Shown here piece by piece: positions 1 to 10,042 of a stretch of 64,000 bases of DNA. Under the pieces are notes generated by a model, which had not been told where the DNA came from, made no database searches, and saw only the letters and a list, made by a program, of their open reading frames with translations. How positions within the stretch are numbered: position 1 is the first letter of the stretch; every line of letters starts with the position of its first letter. A program made the position numbers and the translations under genes. The DNA is from Gilliamella sp. Choc5-1 (GTDB lineage Bacteria; Pseudomonadota; Gammaproteobacteria; Enterobacterales; Orbaceae). The stretch lies in NCBI RefSeq assembly GCF_001690595.1, contig NZ_LZHH01000091.1, forward strand, positions 27,510 through 91,509, given 5' to 3'.

Positions 1-2
1 CT

Positions 3-80
3 TCATCAAGTAGCGAAAATCTTGAAATTAACTACCGAGAAGCTATTTCTTATCTTCTAAATTTACATAAATCCCAGTAG
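3..80 (+). CDS. Possible C-terminal end of a gene entering from the left
   Basis: One plus-strand frame is open from the window edge to a TAG at 78-80, giving 25 residues that end in NLHKSQ. It would converge on nrdG. Codon use looks plausible, but a stretch this short is often open by chance in AT-rich DNA, and I recognise no family. Only the sequence to the left of the window can settle it. Confidence 0.22.
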   Translation, partial: SSSSENLEINYREAISYLLNLHKSQ

Positions 81-94
81 TTAGCTCATAATTC

Positions 95-559
95 TTATTT
101 AAAACGATGGATAATTTGATTGCTGCTTCCTCGCCACAATAGACGAGGATCAGCAAGTTCTTGTACAAATTTTCCATCAATTAACACATCAATATAAGGA
201 ATAACCCCTTGTTGTTCAGTTGTTAACTCATCAAGCTTATACCCAGTCCAAAGCCAGATATCTTTATTATCACACTCAGATTTAACACGTTGAACCAGTT
301 TTAATATAGTTGCAACGTTTTGAGGATGCAAAGGATCACCACCAGAAAGCGATAATCCTTGACGTTTTATTTCAGTATCTTGTAAATCTTTAATGATTTG
401 ATCTTCAAGTGCTTGTGTAAATGGTAAACCAGAATTTACTCCCCATGTACTTTTGTTATAGCAACCTAGGCACTGATGTACACACCCGGCAACAAAAAGA
501 ACACAGCGAGTTCCTTCCCCATTAACAACATCGACAGAATAATAACGATGATAATTCAT
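95..559 (-). CDS. nrdG: Anaerobic ribonucleotide reductase-activating protein NrdG
   Basis: This radical-SAM enzyme installs the glycyl radical on the class III ribonucleotide reductase NrdD, using S-adenosylmethionine and a reduced 4Fe-4S cluster in the cytoplasm. The cluster ligands are visible as CVHQCLGC (CX3CX2C) near residue 26, followed by the SGGDPL motif (around residues 72-77) typical of activases. The length of 154 residues equals that of E. coli NrdG. It lies 16 bases downstream of nrdD on the same strand, so the two are very likely one operon controlled by the NrdR boxes upstream of nrdD. No terminator is obvious in the 94 bases between its stop and the window edge. Confidence 0.96.
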   Translation of the reverse strand: MNYHRYYSVDVVNGEGTRCVLFVAGCVHQCLGCYNKSTWGVNSGLPFTQALEDQIIKDLQDTEIKRQGLSLSGGDPLHPQNVATILKLVQRVKSECDNKDIWLWTGYKLDELTTEQQGVIPYIDVLIDGKFVQELADPRLLWRGSSNQIIHRFK

Positions 560-575
560 AAATATTTATTGATTA

Positions 576-2711
576 TTAACCAATTTGACCATTATTTAAA
601 TGTTTAACTCGACGTTTTACTTCTTCTTGTTTACCTGAATTGAATGGGCGAGCATCAGGACTACCTAAATATCCACAAACACGACGAGTAACGGATACTT
701 TTGAAGAATCATGATTTCCACAACTTGGACAAACAAAGCCTTTACTGGTACAAGAAAATTCACCAGTATAACCACATTCATAACATTCATCTATTGGCGT
801 ATTAGTCCCATAATAAGGAACGCGTGAATAACTATAATCCCAAACATCTTCTAATGCTTTGATATTATTAATCATATTTGGATATTCACCATAACAGATG
901 AAACCACCATTGGCAACTTGAGGATAAGGTTTTTCAAATTCAATTTTTTCGTACGGATTAACCTTTTTCTCAACATCAAGATGGAAACTGTTAGTGTAAT
1001 AACCTTTATCAGTAACACCTGGAATTACACCAAATTCAGCCGTATCAAGTCGGCAAAATCGATCACATAAATTTTCGCTTGGTGTGCTATATAAACTAAA
1101 CCCATAACCAGTTTCGCTTTTCCATTGATCTACTGCATTACGTAAACGCTCAACAATTGCCACACCTTTTTCGCGTAATTTATCACTATCAAATGGATGT
1201 GTTTGATTTCCGTAAAGTGCATTTAATGTTTCATGAAGACCAATATAACCTAAAGAAATTGAAGCTCGCCCGTTTTTGAAAATTTCAGAAACATTGTCAT
1301 CTTCGTTAAGCCTTACACCACAAGCACCTTCCATATATAAAATTGGTGCCACTCGTGCTTTTACGCCATCAAGTCTAGCAATACGCGTCATCAATGCTTT
1401 TTTACAAAGTTCTAATCGTTTATCTAAAATCGCCCAAAATCGTGTTTCATCGCCTTTAGCTTCAATGGCTATACGAGGCAAATTTAGACTAATTACACCT
1501 AAATTATTACGACCATCGTGAATTAGTTGTCCATCCTCTTCATAAACACCTAAAAAGCTTCGACAACCCATTGGCGTTTTAAATGAACCCGTCACTTCAA
1601 CAACTTTATCGTAATTTAAAATATCTGGGTACATCCGTTTACTTGCACACTCAAGTGCAAGTTTTTTAATATCATAATTAATATCGCCCTGTTTATGGTT
1701 AATACCATCTTTAATGGCAAAAACAAGTTTTGGAAAAACTGCTGTTTTATGATTTTTACCTAATCCTTTGATACGAACTTTTAAAATAGACTCTTGAATT
1801 AAGCGTGATTCCCAACTAGTCCCTAAACCAAAACCAAAAGTAACGAACGGAGTTTGTCCATTAGCTGTGTGTAAAGTGTTTACTTCATATTCAAGAGATT
1901 GAAATGCATCATAACACTCTTTTTGAGTACGACTTTTAGCATAAGCTTCTGGATTCGGAATATTCCATTCTTCAGCCACTTGTTTGTGTTTGTTATAACT
2001 AATAGTAACAAACTTTGCTAAAACCTCATCGATACGATTAATAGTCGTGCCACCATAAATATGGCTAGCCACTTGCGCTATAATTTGTGCAGTTACCGCA
2101 GTTGCTGTAGCAATTGATTTTGGAGGTTCAATTTCAGCATTGCCCATTTTAAAACCGTTAGTTAGCATTCCGTCTAAATCAATTAACATACAGTTAAACA
2201 TCGGAAAAAATGGCGCATAATCTAAGTCATGATAATGGATCTCACCACAATCATGAGCACGAGAAATATCTTTAGGTAATAAATACTGCTTCGCATAATG
2301 TCTTGCTACAATACCCGCAAGTAAATCACGTTGAGTTGGAATCACCTTGCTATCTTTGTTAGCATTTTCATTTAAAATGGCGACATTACTTTGCTCAATT
2401 AGTCCTCGAATATCCTGATTTAGACGGCTACGTTCTTCTCGAGCACGATCACGATCATGGCGATACTCAATATAAGTTCTCGCTAATTTTTTATAAGGGC
2501 CTGACATTAACTGATTTTCAACTGCATTTTGAATTTCGTTGATATCAACACTTTCACGTCCACTCATTTGATTAGTAACAACACGAGCAACCGCTGCGCA
2601 ATAATCTGGATCATGGACATTTGCAGCCACAGCAGCTTTAACAATGGCATCTTTGATTCTAGCCTCATTAAATGCAGTTTGACAACCATCTCGTTTTATT
2701 ACTACAGGCAT
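576..2711 (-). CDS. nrdD: Anaerobic (class III) ribonucleoside-triphosphate reductase NrdD
   Basis: NrdD reduces ribonucleoside triphosphates to deoxynucleotides without oxygen, with formate as reductant and a glycyl radical as cofactor. The 711-residue protein starts with an ATP-cone allosteric domain (about residues 1-95) and continues into the barrel domain. The C-terminal zinc site is intact, with two CXXC pairs at Cys643/646 and Cys661/664. The radical loop reads RVCGYLGSPDARPF, placing the radical glycine at about residue 680, as in E. coli. Presence of nrdDG shows the organism makes DNA precursors anaerobically, fitting a low-oxygen habitat. Tandem NrdR boxes lie about 110-160 bases upstream of the start. 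Confidence 0.97.
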   Translation of the reverse strand: MPVVIKRDGCQTAFNEARIKDAIVKAAVAANVHDPDYCAAVARVVTNQMSGRESVDINEIQNAVENQLMSGPYKKLARTYIEYRHDRDRAREERSRLNQDIRGLIEQSNVAILNENANKDSKVIPTQRDLLAGIVARHYAKQYLLPKDISRAHDCGEIHYHDLDYAPFFPMFNCMLIDLDGMLTNGFKMGNAEIEPPKSIATATAVTAQIIAQVASHIYGGTTINRIDEVLAKFVTISYNKHKQVAEEWNIPNPEAYAKSRTQKECYDAFQSLEYEVNTLHTANGQTPFVTFGFGLGTSWESRLIQESILKVRIKGLGKNHKTAVFPKLVFAIKDGINHKQGDINYDIKKLALECASKRMYPDILNYDKVVEVTGSFKTPMGCRSFLGVYEEDGQLIHDGRNNLGVISLNLPRIAIEAKGDETRFWAILDKRLELCKKALMTRIARLDGVKARVAPILYMEGACGVRLNEDDNVSEIFKNGRASISLGYIGLHETLNALYGNQTHPFDSDKLREKGVAIVERLRNAVDQWKSETGYGFSLYSTPSENLCDRFCRLDTAEFGVIPGVTDKGYYTNSFHLDVEKKVNPYEKIEFEKPYPQVANGGFICYGEYPNMINNIKALEDVWDYSYSRVPYYGTNTPIDECYECGYTGEFSCTSKGFVCPSCGNHDSSKVSVTRRVCGYLGSPDARPFNSGKQEEVKRRVKHLNNGQIG

Positions 2712-2822
2712 ATATATTCCTTAATACTCATTAATAATTAACATAGGTTTTATATCAATAAAAATATTCATTTGATTTTTAAATTTTATGATATAAACCT
2801 GAATTTCTAAACCGCTTAGAAA

Positions 2823-2869
2823 ATACTATATATAGTAAATAATCGCGAATTATACACTATATATTGTGC
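2823..2869 (-). promoter_or_regulatory. Tandem NrdR boxes upstream of nrdDG
   Basis: Two 16-base near-palindromes match the NrdR consensus (acaCTATATATaGtgt type): ATACTATATATAGTAA at 2823-2838 and ACACTATATATTGTGC at 2854-2869. They are separated by 15 bases, so their starts are 31 bases apart, about three helical turns. That is the standard arrangement for co-operative NrdR binding at nrd promoters. The rest of the 340-base gap between gnd and nrdD (2712-3051) is plain AT-rich sequence apart from the gnd hairpin. Confidence 0.85.
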
Positions 2870-2986
2870 TTTTCTAGGTTTTTTAATAAATAAAATAACT
2901 TGACAAATTTAAAGTTAATAATGATATGTATTTATGGCATATTAAGGTATGAAAAGAGAAAGAATAAATAAATTTACTAAGACAAT

Positions 2987-3028
2987 AGATAAACAAAGGA
3001 GCAAAGCTTGCTTGCACTTTTGTCTATC
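2987..3028 (-). terminator. Weak hairpin downstream of gnd
   Basis: An imperfect inverted repeat (GATAAACAAAGGAGCAAAG against CTTGCACTTTTGTCTATC) lies 24 bases past the gnd stop. Several mismatches and only a mixed T-rich tail follow it, so it is a possible rather than a clear terminator separating gnd from nrdD. Confidence 0.35.
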
Positions 3029-3051
3029 TATAAAGTTATTAATTGAATAAT

Positions 3052-4467
3052 CTATGATTCAATATTTAACCAATCTGTATGGAACACGCCCTCTTTATCA
3101 ATACGCTCATAGGTATGAGCACCAAAATAATCTCTCTGAGCTTGAATCAAATTAGCTGGTAATACCGCTGATCGATAACTATCATAATAAGCAATCGCTG
3201 CTGAAAGTGTTGGAACAGCAATACCTTGTTGTACCGCTAAAGATACCACATCACGTAATGATTGTTGGTAAGCCTCAACTGTTTGATTAAAATAAGGCGC
3301 TAACAATAAATTATCAATCTCATTATTATCGGCATAAGCATCAGTAATTTTTTGAAGAAACTGTGCACGAATAATACACCCTGCTCTAAAAATCTTAGCT
3401 ATTTCACCATAATTTAAATTCCATTGATATTTATGAGAAGCAGCTTTTAGCTGTGCAAAACCTTGTGCATAAGAGATAATTTTACCCATATACAGTGCTT
3501 TACGGACTTTTTCTATGAGCTCCTGCTTATCACCACTATAAGGCGCTTTTTGAGGACCTTTTAACACTTTTGCCGCCGCAACTCGCTGATCTTTAATTGC
3601 TGATAGATAACGAGCAAATACAGACTCAGTGATTAAAGATAAAGGCTCACCCAAATCTAAAGCACTTTGGCTGGTCCATTTACCTGTACCTTTATTGCCT
3701 GCCGCATCTAAAATCACATCAATTAAATAATTACCATTTTCGTCTTTATGCTTAAAGATATCAGCGGTAATTTCGATTAAATAACTGTCTAACTCGCCTT
3801 TATTCCAATCGGTAAACACCTCAGCAAGTTCATCATTAGTTAAACCAACAGCATGTTTTAATACCGAATAGCTTTCAGCTATCAGTTGCATATCGCCATA
3901 CTCAATGCCGTTATGAGCCATTTTTACATAATGACCAGCGCCATTTGGACCTATATAAGCAACACAAGGCTCACCATTAGCCTTAGCTGCAATCTTCTCT
4001 AATATTGGTGCAACTAATTCATAAGCCTCTTTTTGCCCACCAGGCATAATTGATGGACCTTTTAGCGCTCCCTCTTCGCCACCTGAAACACCAGTACCAA
4101 TAAAGTTAAATCCTTCTGCTAACAATGTTTTGTTTCGACGAATTGTATCTTCAAAATAGGCATTCCCGCCATCGATAATAATATCACCTTTATCTAAAAG
4201 TGGACGCAACTCATCAATTACTGCATCAGTACCTTTTCCTGCTTGCACCATAATCAGGATACGGCGTGGTTTTTCTAAAGAATTGACAAAATCTTCAATT
4301 GTATAATAAGGAACCAATTTCTTATCAGAATGTTCAGCCATGACTTGTTCTGTTTTATCTTTAGAGCGATTATAAATAGCAACAGAAAATCCTCGACTTT
4401 CAATATTGAGCGCAAGATTTCGCCCCATAACTGCCATTCCAATAACACCGATTTGTTGTTTTGACAT
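3052..4467 (-). CDS. gnd: 6-phosphogluconate dehydrogenase, decarboxylating
   Basis: This cytoplasmic enzyme of the oxidative pentose phosphate pathway converts 6-phosphogluconate and NADP+ to ribulose 5-phosphate, CO2 and NADPH. The 471-residue length is normal (468 in E. coli). The N-terminal dinucleotide fold starts at once with [14 protein letters not shown]. The substrate signature [18 protein letters not shown] lies near residue 130, and the catalytic [10 protein letters not shown] segment near residue 185. A ribosome binding site (AGGAG) precedes the ATG. It stands alone between the rho terminator and the nrd promoter, so it is probably monocistronic. Confidence 0.97.
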   Translation of the reverse strand: MSKQQIGVIGMAVMGRNLALNIESRGFSVAIYNRSKDKTEQVMAEHSDKKLVPYYTIEDFVNSLEKPRRILIMVQAGKGTDAVIDELRPLLDKGDIIIDGGNAYFEDTIRRNKTLLAEGFNFIGTGVSGGEEGALKGPSIMPGGQKEAYELVAPILEKIAAKANGEPCVAYIGPNGAGHYVKMAHNGIEYGDMQLIAESYSVLKHAVGLTNDELAEVFTDWNKGELDSYLIEITADIFKHKDENGNYLIDVILDAAGNKGTGKWTSQSALDLGEPLSLITESVFARYLSAIKDQRVAAAKVLKGPQKAPYSGDKQELIEKVRKALYMGKIISYAQGFAQLKAASHKYQWNLNYGEIAKIFRAGCIIRAQFLQKITDAYADNNEIDNLLLAPYFNQTVEAYQQSLRDVVSLAVQQGIAVPTLSAAIAYYDSYRSAVLPANLIQAQRDYFGAHTYERIDKEGVFHTDWLNIES

Positions 4468-4565
4468 GATTTGGCTCCTTTATTAAACCTCTATAACCTT
4501 AACCATAAGGTTTTAACAACACCTAAAACTTAATTAAGTTTTATAAATTACGCTATATTTTGCCA

Positions 4566-4596
4566 TAAAAAAGCCGTATCAGAATACAATACGGCT
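4566..4596 (-). terminator. Rho-independent terminator after rho
   Basis: A perfect 8-base stem (AGCCGTAT / ATACGGCT, arms at 4572-4579 and 4589-4596) with a 9-base loop is followed on the minus strand by a run of six T. It lies just downstream of the rho stop and upstream of gnd. Confidence 0.8.
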
Positions 4597-4638
4597 CTTT
4601 TTCATGACTTTAATGATATTTACTATCAACTGAATAAA

Positions 4639-5901
4639 TCATGAACGTTTCATCATTTCGAAAAACTCATCATTAGTTTTAGTCATGGCAAGTTTATCGA
4701 TCAAGAACTCCATTGCATCAGTCTCACCCATTGGGTTAAGAATTTTGCGTAAAATCCACATTTTTTGTAGTTCATCAGGCGAAGTCATTAGATCTTCTTT
4801 ACGTGTACCTGAACGATTAAAGTCAATAGCAGGAAACACACGACGTTCAGCAATTTTACGCGATAAATGGACTTCCATATTACCTGTACCTTTAAACTCT
4901 TCATAGATAACTTCATCCATTTTAGAGCCAGTATCAATCAATGCTGTTGCAATAATTGTTAAACTACCACCTTCTTCCACATTACGTGCTGCACCAAAAA
5001 AACGTTTCGGACGATGTAATGCATTCGCATCCACACCACCAGTCAACACTTTACCTGATGAAGGAACAACTGTATTGTATGCACGAGCCAAACGGGTGAT
5101 CGAATCTAATAAAATAATCACATCTTTTTTATGTTCAACCAAACGTTTTGCACGTTCAATAACCATTTCAGCAACTTGAACATGTCTTGCTGCTGGTTCA
5201 TCGAATGTCGAAGCAACAACTTCACCTTTAACTAGACGCTGCATTTCGGTCACTTCTTCGGGACGCTCATCAATCATTAATACAACTAACTCGCATTCAG
5301 GATGATTAACCGCTAAGCTTTGTGCAATATTTTGTAAAAGCATTGTTTTACCCGCTTTTGGTGGTGCAACAATCAAGCCACGTTGACCTTTACCAATTGG
5401 TGATGCTAAATCAAGAACTCTTGCGGTGATATCTTCGGTAGAACCGTTACCTCGTTCCATTCGTAAACGAGAATTTGGATGAAGTGGAGTTAAGTTTTCG
5501 AAAAGAATTTTATTGCGGGCATCTTCTGGTTTATCGTGATTTACTTCATTTACTTTTAACAAAGCAAAATATCGTTCACCTTCTTTTGGCGGACGGATTT
5601 TACCTGCAATGGTATCACCAGTCCTTAAATTAAATCGTCGAATCTGACTTGGTGATACATAAATATCATCAGGACCAGCTAAATAAGAGCTATCAGCTGA
5701 ACGCAAAAAGCCAAATCCATCTTGCAAAATTTCCAGTACGCCATCACCAAAAATATCTTCACCACTTTTGGCATGTTGTTTTAAGATTGCAAAAATAATG
5801 TCTTGTTTTCTAAGTCGGGCAAGATTTTCAAGCCCCATTCGTTTTTCACCAAGCGTCACAAGCTCAGAGACAGAAGTGTTTTTTAATTCAGTTAAATTCA
5901 T
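4639..5901 (-). CDS. rho: Transcription termination factor Rho
   Basis: Rho is the hexameric RNA-dependent ATPase helicase that terminates transcription of untranslated RNA. The 420-residue protein is full length (419 in E. coli). The N-terminal cold-shock-like RNA-binding domain includes [16 protein letters not shown]. The Walker A motif is APPKAGKT near residue 180, followed by the Walker B region [10 protein letters not shown], the Q-loop and the R-loop. As in E. coli it lies downstream of trxA on the same strand. No rhoL-like leader peptide is clear in the 359-base gap before it. Confidence 0.98.
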   Translation of the reverse strand: MNLTELKNTSVSELVTLGEKRMGLENLARLRKQDIIFAILKQHAKSGEDIFGDGVLEILQDGFGFLRSADSSYLAGPDDIYVSPSQIRRFNLRTGDTIAGKIRPPKEGERYFALLKVNEVNHDKPEDARNKILFENLTPLHPNSRLRMERGNGSTEDITARVLDLASPIGKGQRGLIVAPPKAGKTMLLQNIAQSLAVNHPECELVVLMIDERPEEVTEMQRLVKGEVVASTFDEPAARHVQVAEMVIERAKRLVEHKKDVIILLDSITRLARAYNTVVPSSGKVLTGGVDANALHRPKRFFGAARNVEEGGSLTIIATALIDTGSKMDEVIYEEFKGTGNMEVHLSRKIAERRVFPAIDFNRSGTRKEDLMTSPDELQKMWILRKILNPMGETDAMEFLIDKLAMTKTNDEFFEMMKRS

Positions 5902-6260
5902 AATGTTAAAAATTCTTGAGGATAAAATTGATATGTTTGCAATTAATATTCTTTTTGTCTATTTGTTTCATTTACTTATAAAAATCTCCTTTCCTTACAG
6001 CACATAAATTCAATCGATTACTAAGCTTTTTATGATAATTGAAGATCTGAATATAGAATTTTATCACTTTACCAATAAAAACAATGAATTTTAGAAAGGA
6101 ATATTTGTAAGAGGCTAGCAATTTACACTAAAAACATTAATATGTCTATATTTAATTAAACTAGCTCCTTTAAACTAATAAATAAAGCAAACATAGAAGG
6201 AAAAGAGCAATGAATAACTCACCACTCTCTTAACTATACTTATTGAATATAAGGTATTTA
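5902..6260. other. Gap between trxA and rho, probable rho leader
   Basis: This 359-base stretch is very AT-rich and has no convincing gene. In E. coli the equivalent gap holds the rho promoter and an attenuated leader. Here I see only a wobble-rich hairpin near 6197-6230 that could act as a trxA terminator. I cannot identify a leader peptide. Confidence 0.4.
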
Positions 6261-6587
6261 TTATAATTGAGGATCAATAAAATTTTTAAGTTGAGCCTTA
6301 GATAGAGCACCCACTTGAGTTGCAACAACTTTTCCGTTTTTAAAAATTAATAAAGTCGGAATGCCTCGAATACCAAATTTAGGCGCTACATTGGAATTTT
6401 CTTCAATGTTCAATTTAGCAATAATAATTTTATCACTATATTCTTGCGCTATTTCTTCTAAAATCGGAGCAACCATTTTACAAGGCCCACACCATGGAGC
6501 CCAAAAATCAACAAGTACAGGTTTTATTGATTCACTAATTGTTTTTTCAAATGTATCTTCCGATAATTGAACGATATTATTACTCAT
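6261..6587 (-). CDS. trxA: Thioredoxin 1
   Basis: Thioredoxin is the general cytoplasmic disulfide reductant that supplies electrons to reductases after reduction by thioredoxin reductase. The active site is WCGPC at residues 32-36 of the chosen product, and the cis-proline segment GIRGIPTL is present. I start at 6587 rather than the ATG at 6602: GGAG sits seven bases before the inner ATG, the upstream ATG has no binding site, and the resulting 108 residues match the family length. The order rhlB (divergent), trxA, rho is the E. coli one. Confidence 0.96.
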   Translation of the reverse strand: MSNNIVQLSEDTFEKTISESIKPVLVDFWAPWCGPCKMVAPILEEIAQEYSDKIIIAKLNIEENSNVAPKFGIRGIPTLLIFKNGKVVATQVGALSKAQLKNFIDPQL

Positions 6588-6740
6588 TTTATTCTCCGAC
6601 ATACTTTAACTTGTATTTAATAATAGATTACTTTGTATAACTCTACTAGTAATTAGTATAATAGGGTATAATTATTAGTGATGTGACGGTATTTAGTGTG
6701 TTATAATGTCACAATTCTGGTAATTATATTCACAACCGCA

Positions 6741-7970
6741 ATGATTCAATCATATCTTACTAAAACAACTTTTAACCAGTTTCCTCTTCATCCTTTAGTA
6801 TTAAAAGCTCTTGAGAAAAAAGGGTTTTCTTATTGCACTCCTATTCAAGAAAAAACATTACCATTAACAATCAAAGGGATTGATATAGCTGGACAAGGGC
6901 AAACAGGAACAGGCAAAACTATCGCATTTTTGGCTTCAACTTTTAATCATTTGTTGAAGCATGAACCATTGTCAGCTCATAAGACAAACCAACCGCGAGC
7001 AATCATTATTGCACCAACACGCGAATTAGTTGTACAAATTTATCATGATGCAGAAGCTTTATCTGAAGAAACAGGTTTGAAATTAGGGTTAGCTTTTGGA
7101 GGAGATGGCTATGATAAACAATTAAAAATGCTATCAACTGGTGTCGACATTTTAATTGCAACGACAGGAAGGCTGATTGATTATGCAAAACAAAATTATA
7201 TTAATTTAGATGCAATTCAAGTTGTCGTATTAGACGAAGCCGATCGCATGTTTGATTTAGGATTTATCCGCGATATACGTTGGGTTTTCAGACATATTAC
7301 TCCACCACAAAAAAGATTAACCATGTTGTTTTCTGCAACATTAACACATAACGTACGTGAATTAGCCTTTGAGCATATGAACAATCCTCAATATGTTGAA
7401 GTTGAACCAGAACAAAAAATTGGTCATCGCATCAAAGAAGAGCTATTTTTTCCATCTAATGAAGATAAATTAGCACTTTTGCAAACGCTAATTGAAGAAG
7501 AATGGCCAGATCGTTGTATTGTGTTTGCTAATACAAAAGTAACTTGCGAAAAGATTTGGCGGTATCTTATTGCTGATGGCCATCGTGTTGGGTTATTAAC
7601 TGGTGATATTGCTCAGAAAAAGCGTTTATCAATTTTAGAACAATTTACTCAAGGTCATCTTGATATTTTAGTCGCCACTGATGTCGCAGCAAGAGGATTA
7701 CACATACCTAATGTTACCCATGTATTTAATTATGATCTACCTGATGATTGTGATGACTATCGACATCGAATTGGACGTACAGGACGTGCAGGCGCAGGTG
7801 GTTACTCAATTTCGCTAGCTTGCGAACGTTATTCGCAAAATTTACCTGCGATTGAAAAAGCAATTGATCATGCAATTCCTGTTAGCCAGTATGACCCTTC
7901 TGCGCTACTGGTTGATTTAACTCGTCCAAAACCATTTAGGCGGTCACCTCGTAGAAAATATTCAAACTAG
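6741..7970 (+). CDS. rhlB: ATP-dependent RNA helicase RhlB (DEAD-box)
   Basis: RhlB unwinds structured RNA as a helicase of the RNase E degradosome. The Q motif (GFSYCTPIQ), Walker A (GQTGTGKT), DEAD box ([12 protein letters not shown]), SAT and [10 protein letters not shown] motifs are all present. The longest frame opens at 6696, but alignment to family N termini favours the ATG at 6741, giving 409 residues. The basic C-terminal tail, which binds RNase E in E. coli, is somewhat short here and ends in SPRRKYSN. It is divergent from trxA, as in enterics. Confidence 0.94.
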   Translation: MIQSYLTKTTFNQFPLHPLVLKALEKKGFSYCTPIQEKTLPLTIKGIDIAGQGQTGTGKTIAFLASTFNHLLKHEPLSAHKTNQPRAIIIAPTRELVVQIYHDAEALSEETGLKLGLAFGGDGYDKQLKMLSTGVDILIATTGRLIDYAKQNYINLDAIQVVVLDEADRMFDLGFIRDIRWVFRHITPPQKRLTMLFSATLTHNVRELAFEHMNNPQYVEVEPEQKIGHRIKEELFFPSNEDKLALLQTLIEEEWPDRCIVFANTKVTCEKIWRYLIADGHRVGLLTGDIAQKKRLSILEQFTQGHLDILVATDVAARGLHIPNVTHVFNYDLPDDCDDYRHRIGRTGRAGAGGYSISLACERYSQNLPAIEKAIDHAIPVSQYDPSALLVDLTRPKPFRRSPRRKYSN

Positions 7971-8001
7971 ATATAGTAAGTAGAAAATTAAAATCATTAT
8001 G

Positions 8002-8052
8002 AAAAGTTATCTAATAATATTTTGTTGCAAATTATTTTTAGATAACTTTTTG
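8002..8052. terminator. Bidirectional terminator between rhlB and sxy
   Basis: A perfect 13-base inverted repeat (AAAAGTTATCTAA at 8002-8014, TTAGATAACTTTT at 8038-8050) has a 23-base loop and A/T runs on both sides. It sits between two convergent genes and can serve both. Confidence 0.65.
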
Positions 8053-8093
8053 TAATGTTACAAATATATTTTAACTAAAATGACATGCTAAGA

Positions 8094-8720
8094 TCATTCT
8101 TCGTGTAAATTTTTATTCATCTGTTTTAAAAAACATTGATATTCAAGCTCAATTTCTTTTTTAGTTTCTTTAGATAATGTAGCTACATGAAATCGATGTA
8201 ATGAACTATATAAAACAAACAATATATTCATTGAAATTGTTTTCTTTTTCTTTTTTATCTTATAAAATGTGTGTAAATATCCTGTTTTTTCAAAAGTTTC
8301 AACATCTTTGATTCCAACACTACATAATAGCCTTTCCAATGACAAAGTCATATTTGGTAATGCTTTTATTCGTTTTGATTCAGTTTCACTTTTTTCATGT
8401 TTTTCTTTTTTAGTATATTCAATCACCATTTTTACCATAGCTAATAATTTTTCTTTATCCTTAAAAATTTCTTCATCAACTTTGTAGTAATCAAGTAATT
8501 TGGTTGTCATACCTGTTGTTATACTTAACGGTTTCATACCTAAATCAATAAAAAATGAGCGATAATCAGAGTGTCCTCTTAAATAAAAATCTTTTTTGGT
8601 AATCCAGCCAAACATTGTACCTTTGCTATTAACGCTAAACCCACCAAAAAATGTTTTAATTGAAATATCTTTTAGGTCAGAAAGTTCTATTAGAATTTGA
8701 TTTGCAAATGTTGAGCACAT
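8094..8720 (-). CDS. sxy: TfoX/Sxy family competence regulator
   Basis: Sxy/TfoX proteins act with CRP to switch on competence and type IV pilus DNA-uptake genes at CRP-S sites. Both family domains are visible in the 208 residues (209 in E. coli Sxy). The N-terminal domain has FFGGFSVNSKGTMFGWI and FYLRG (residues 24-50). The C-terminal domain has LPNMTLSLERLLCSVGIKDV (about 126-146). A lysine run (KIKKKKK) lies between conserved segments of the C-terminal domain and is unusual. The assignment rests on motif pattern; sequence divergence from E. coli is high. Confidence 0.82.
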   Translation of the reverse strand: MCSTFANQILIELSDLKDISIKTFFGGFSVNSKGTMFGWITKKDFYLRGHSDYRSFFIDLGMKPLSITTGMTTKLLDYYKVDEEIFKDKEKLLAMVKMVIEYTKKEKHEKSETESKRIKALPNMTLSLERLLCSVGIKDVETFEKTGYLHTFYKIKKKKKTISMNILFVLYSSLHRFHVATLSKETKKEIELEYQCFLKQMNKNLHEE

Positions 8721-9046
8721 AATTAACTCCCATCTGAACTTTATTAATTAACTAAAATAACTTACTAATTAATCTAAATTATAGTTATTTCATATTCAAA
8801 CAATTTCTAATTAAATTCAGAATTATGCGATCTATATTCCATATATAAACATAAAACAAATTATTACTTGATAAATTATATTTATATGAAATCAAATAAA
8901 TTTTTGTAAAGAATTTTGATAAAGAAAAATAAAACTTGATAATTTTTAAAAAGAAAATAGCTTTTACATTGTTATTCTGTCGTAATAATTATACAATCAA
9001 AATATACTAATTGAATGATACTTAATTTTTGTCAAACCAAATTAAA
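8721..9046. other. AT-rich divergent intergenic region
   Basis: This 326-base region lies between sxy and the exported orphan gene. It is extremely AT-rich with many A/T runs. I see no clear operator, CRP-like palindrome or hairpin, and assign it only as the divergent promoter region. Confidence 0.4.
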
Positions 9047-9673
9047 ATGATAAAAAACGTTATTATTGCTTTATTTCTTATATATTACCCTTTTGTCACA
9101 TCGGCCGATAAATTACCGCTAATTGACTCATTAACGCTGTGTACTCCTAATTTTTTTAAAGATATTTACTCCAATAAGGAAGAATTAGAAAAATACACCA
9201 ATATAAAACTTATTGACCAAAATCAAGCCTATATTTCTGTTGAAAATCGTTCTGATATAACCAAGAATTATGTCTATTTTGCTCATCCTATGACTTATAA
9301 AAACCTAACAATCACTGGCTATTATGATAGTGCAATGGATCTTGGCAAGATGGGAAAATATTATTTCTGGGGGTTTATTATCAATAATGATATTGATCAA
9401 ATCAAAGAAACTTTAAATTTTGTGGAGTGGAAAAATATGGAAGATAACCTACTGTATATCGCAAATCCAAAGATTCGTAATATTAATGACGATCTCCAGA
9501 CTTGGCATAAAAATACCGGAACTGTTGTCGGTGTTAAAACCATTCCAGCTCCAGATACCACCGAAAAACTGCTATTACTCGAAAAAAGCCCAAATATGAA
9601 CCTTCTTATTTGTTCGATTCAAGGTATTGTGACTTCTGAGCTGATCAAACAAGAACGACCTGACATTCAGTAA
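9047..9673 (+). CDS. Putative exported protein of unknown function
   Basis: I do not recognise this gene. The predicted product of 208 residues begins with a lysine and a hydrophobic core (IIALFLIYYPFVTSA), a likely Sec signal peptide cleaved before DKLPL, so it should be periplasmic or secreted. The mature part has two cysteines (in LTLCTPNF and LLICSIQG), which could form a disulfide. An alternative TTG start at 9029 would add six residues; neither start has a good ribosome binding site. It ends six bases before the convergent glnB stop, with no terminator between. Confidence 0.65.
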   Translation: MIKNVIIALFLIYYPFVTSADKLPLIDSLTLCTPNFFKDIYSNKEELEKYTNIKLIDQNQAYISVENRSDITKNYVYFAHPMTYKNLTITGYYDSAMDLGKMGKYYFWGFIINNDIDQIKETLNFVEWKNMEDNLLYIANPKIRNINDDLQTWHKNTGTVVGVKTIPAPDTTEKLLLLEKSPNMNLLICSIQGIVTSELIKQERPDIQ

Positions 9674-9679
9674 TTTAAA

Positions 9680-10036
<357 letters not shown>

Positions 10037-10042
10037 TCAAGA

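Noticed and set aside
2742..2822. Possible FNR site for nrdDG
   Set aside because: TTGAT-type half-sites occur, but none is paired with ATCAA at the correct spacing.
2901..2930. Plus-strand TTGACA with a loose -10 between gnd and nrdD
   Set aside because: No plus-strand gene or RNA follows; the frame at 2529-2741 is upstream of it and antisense to nrdD.
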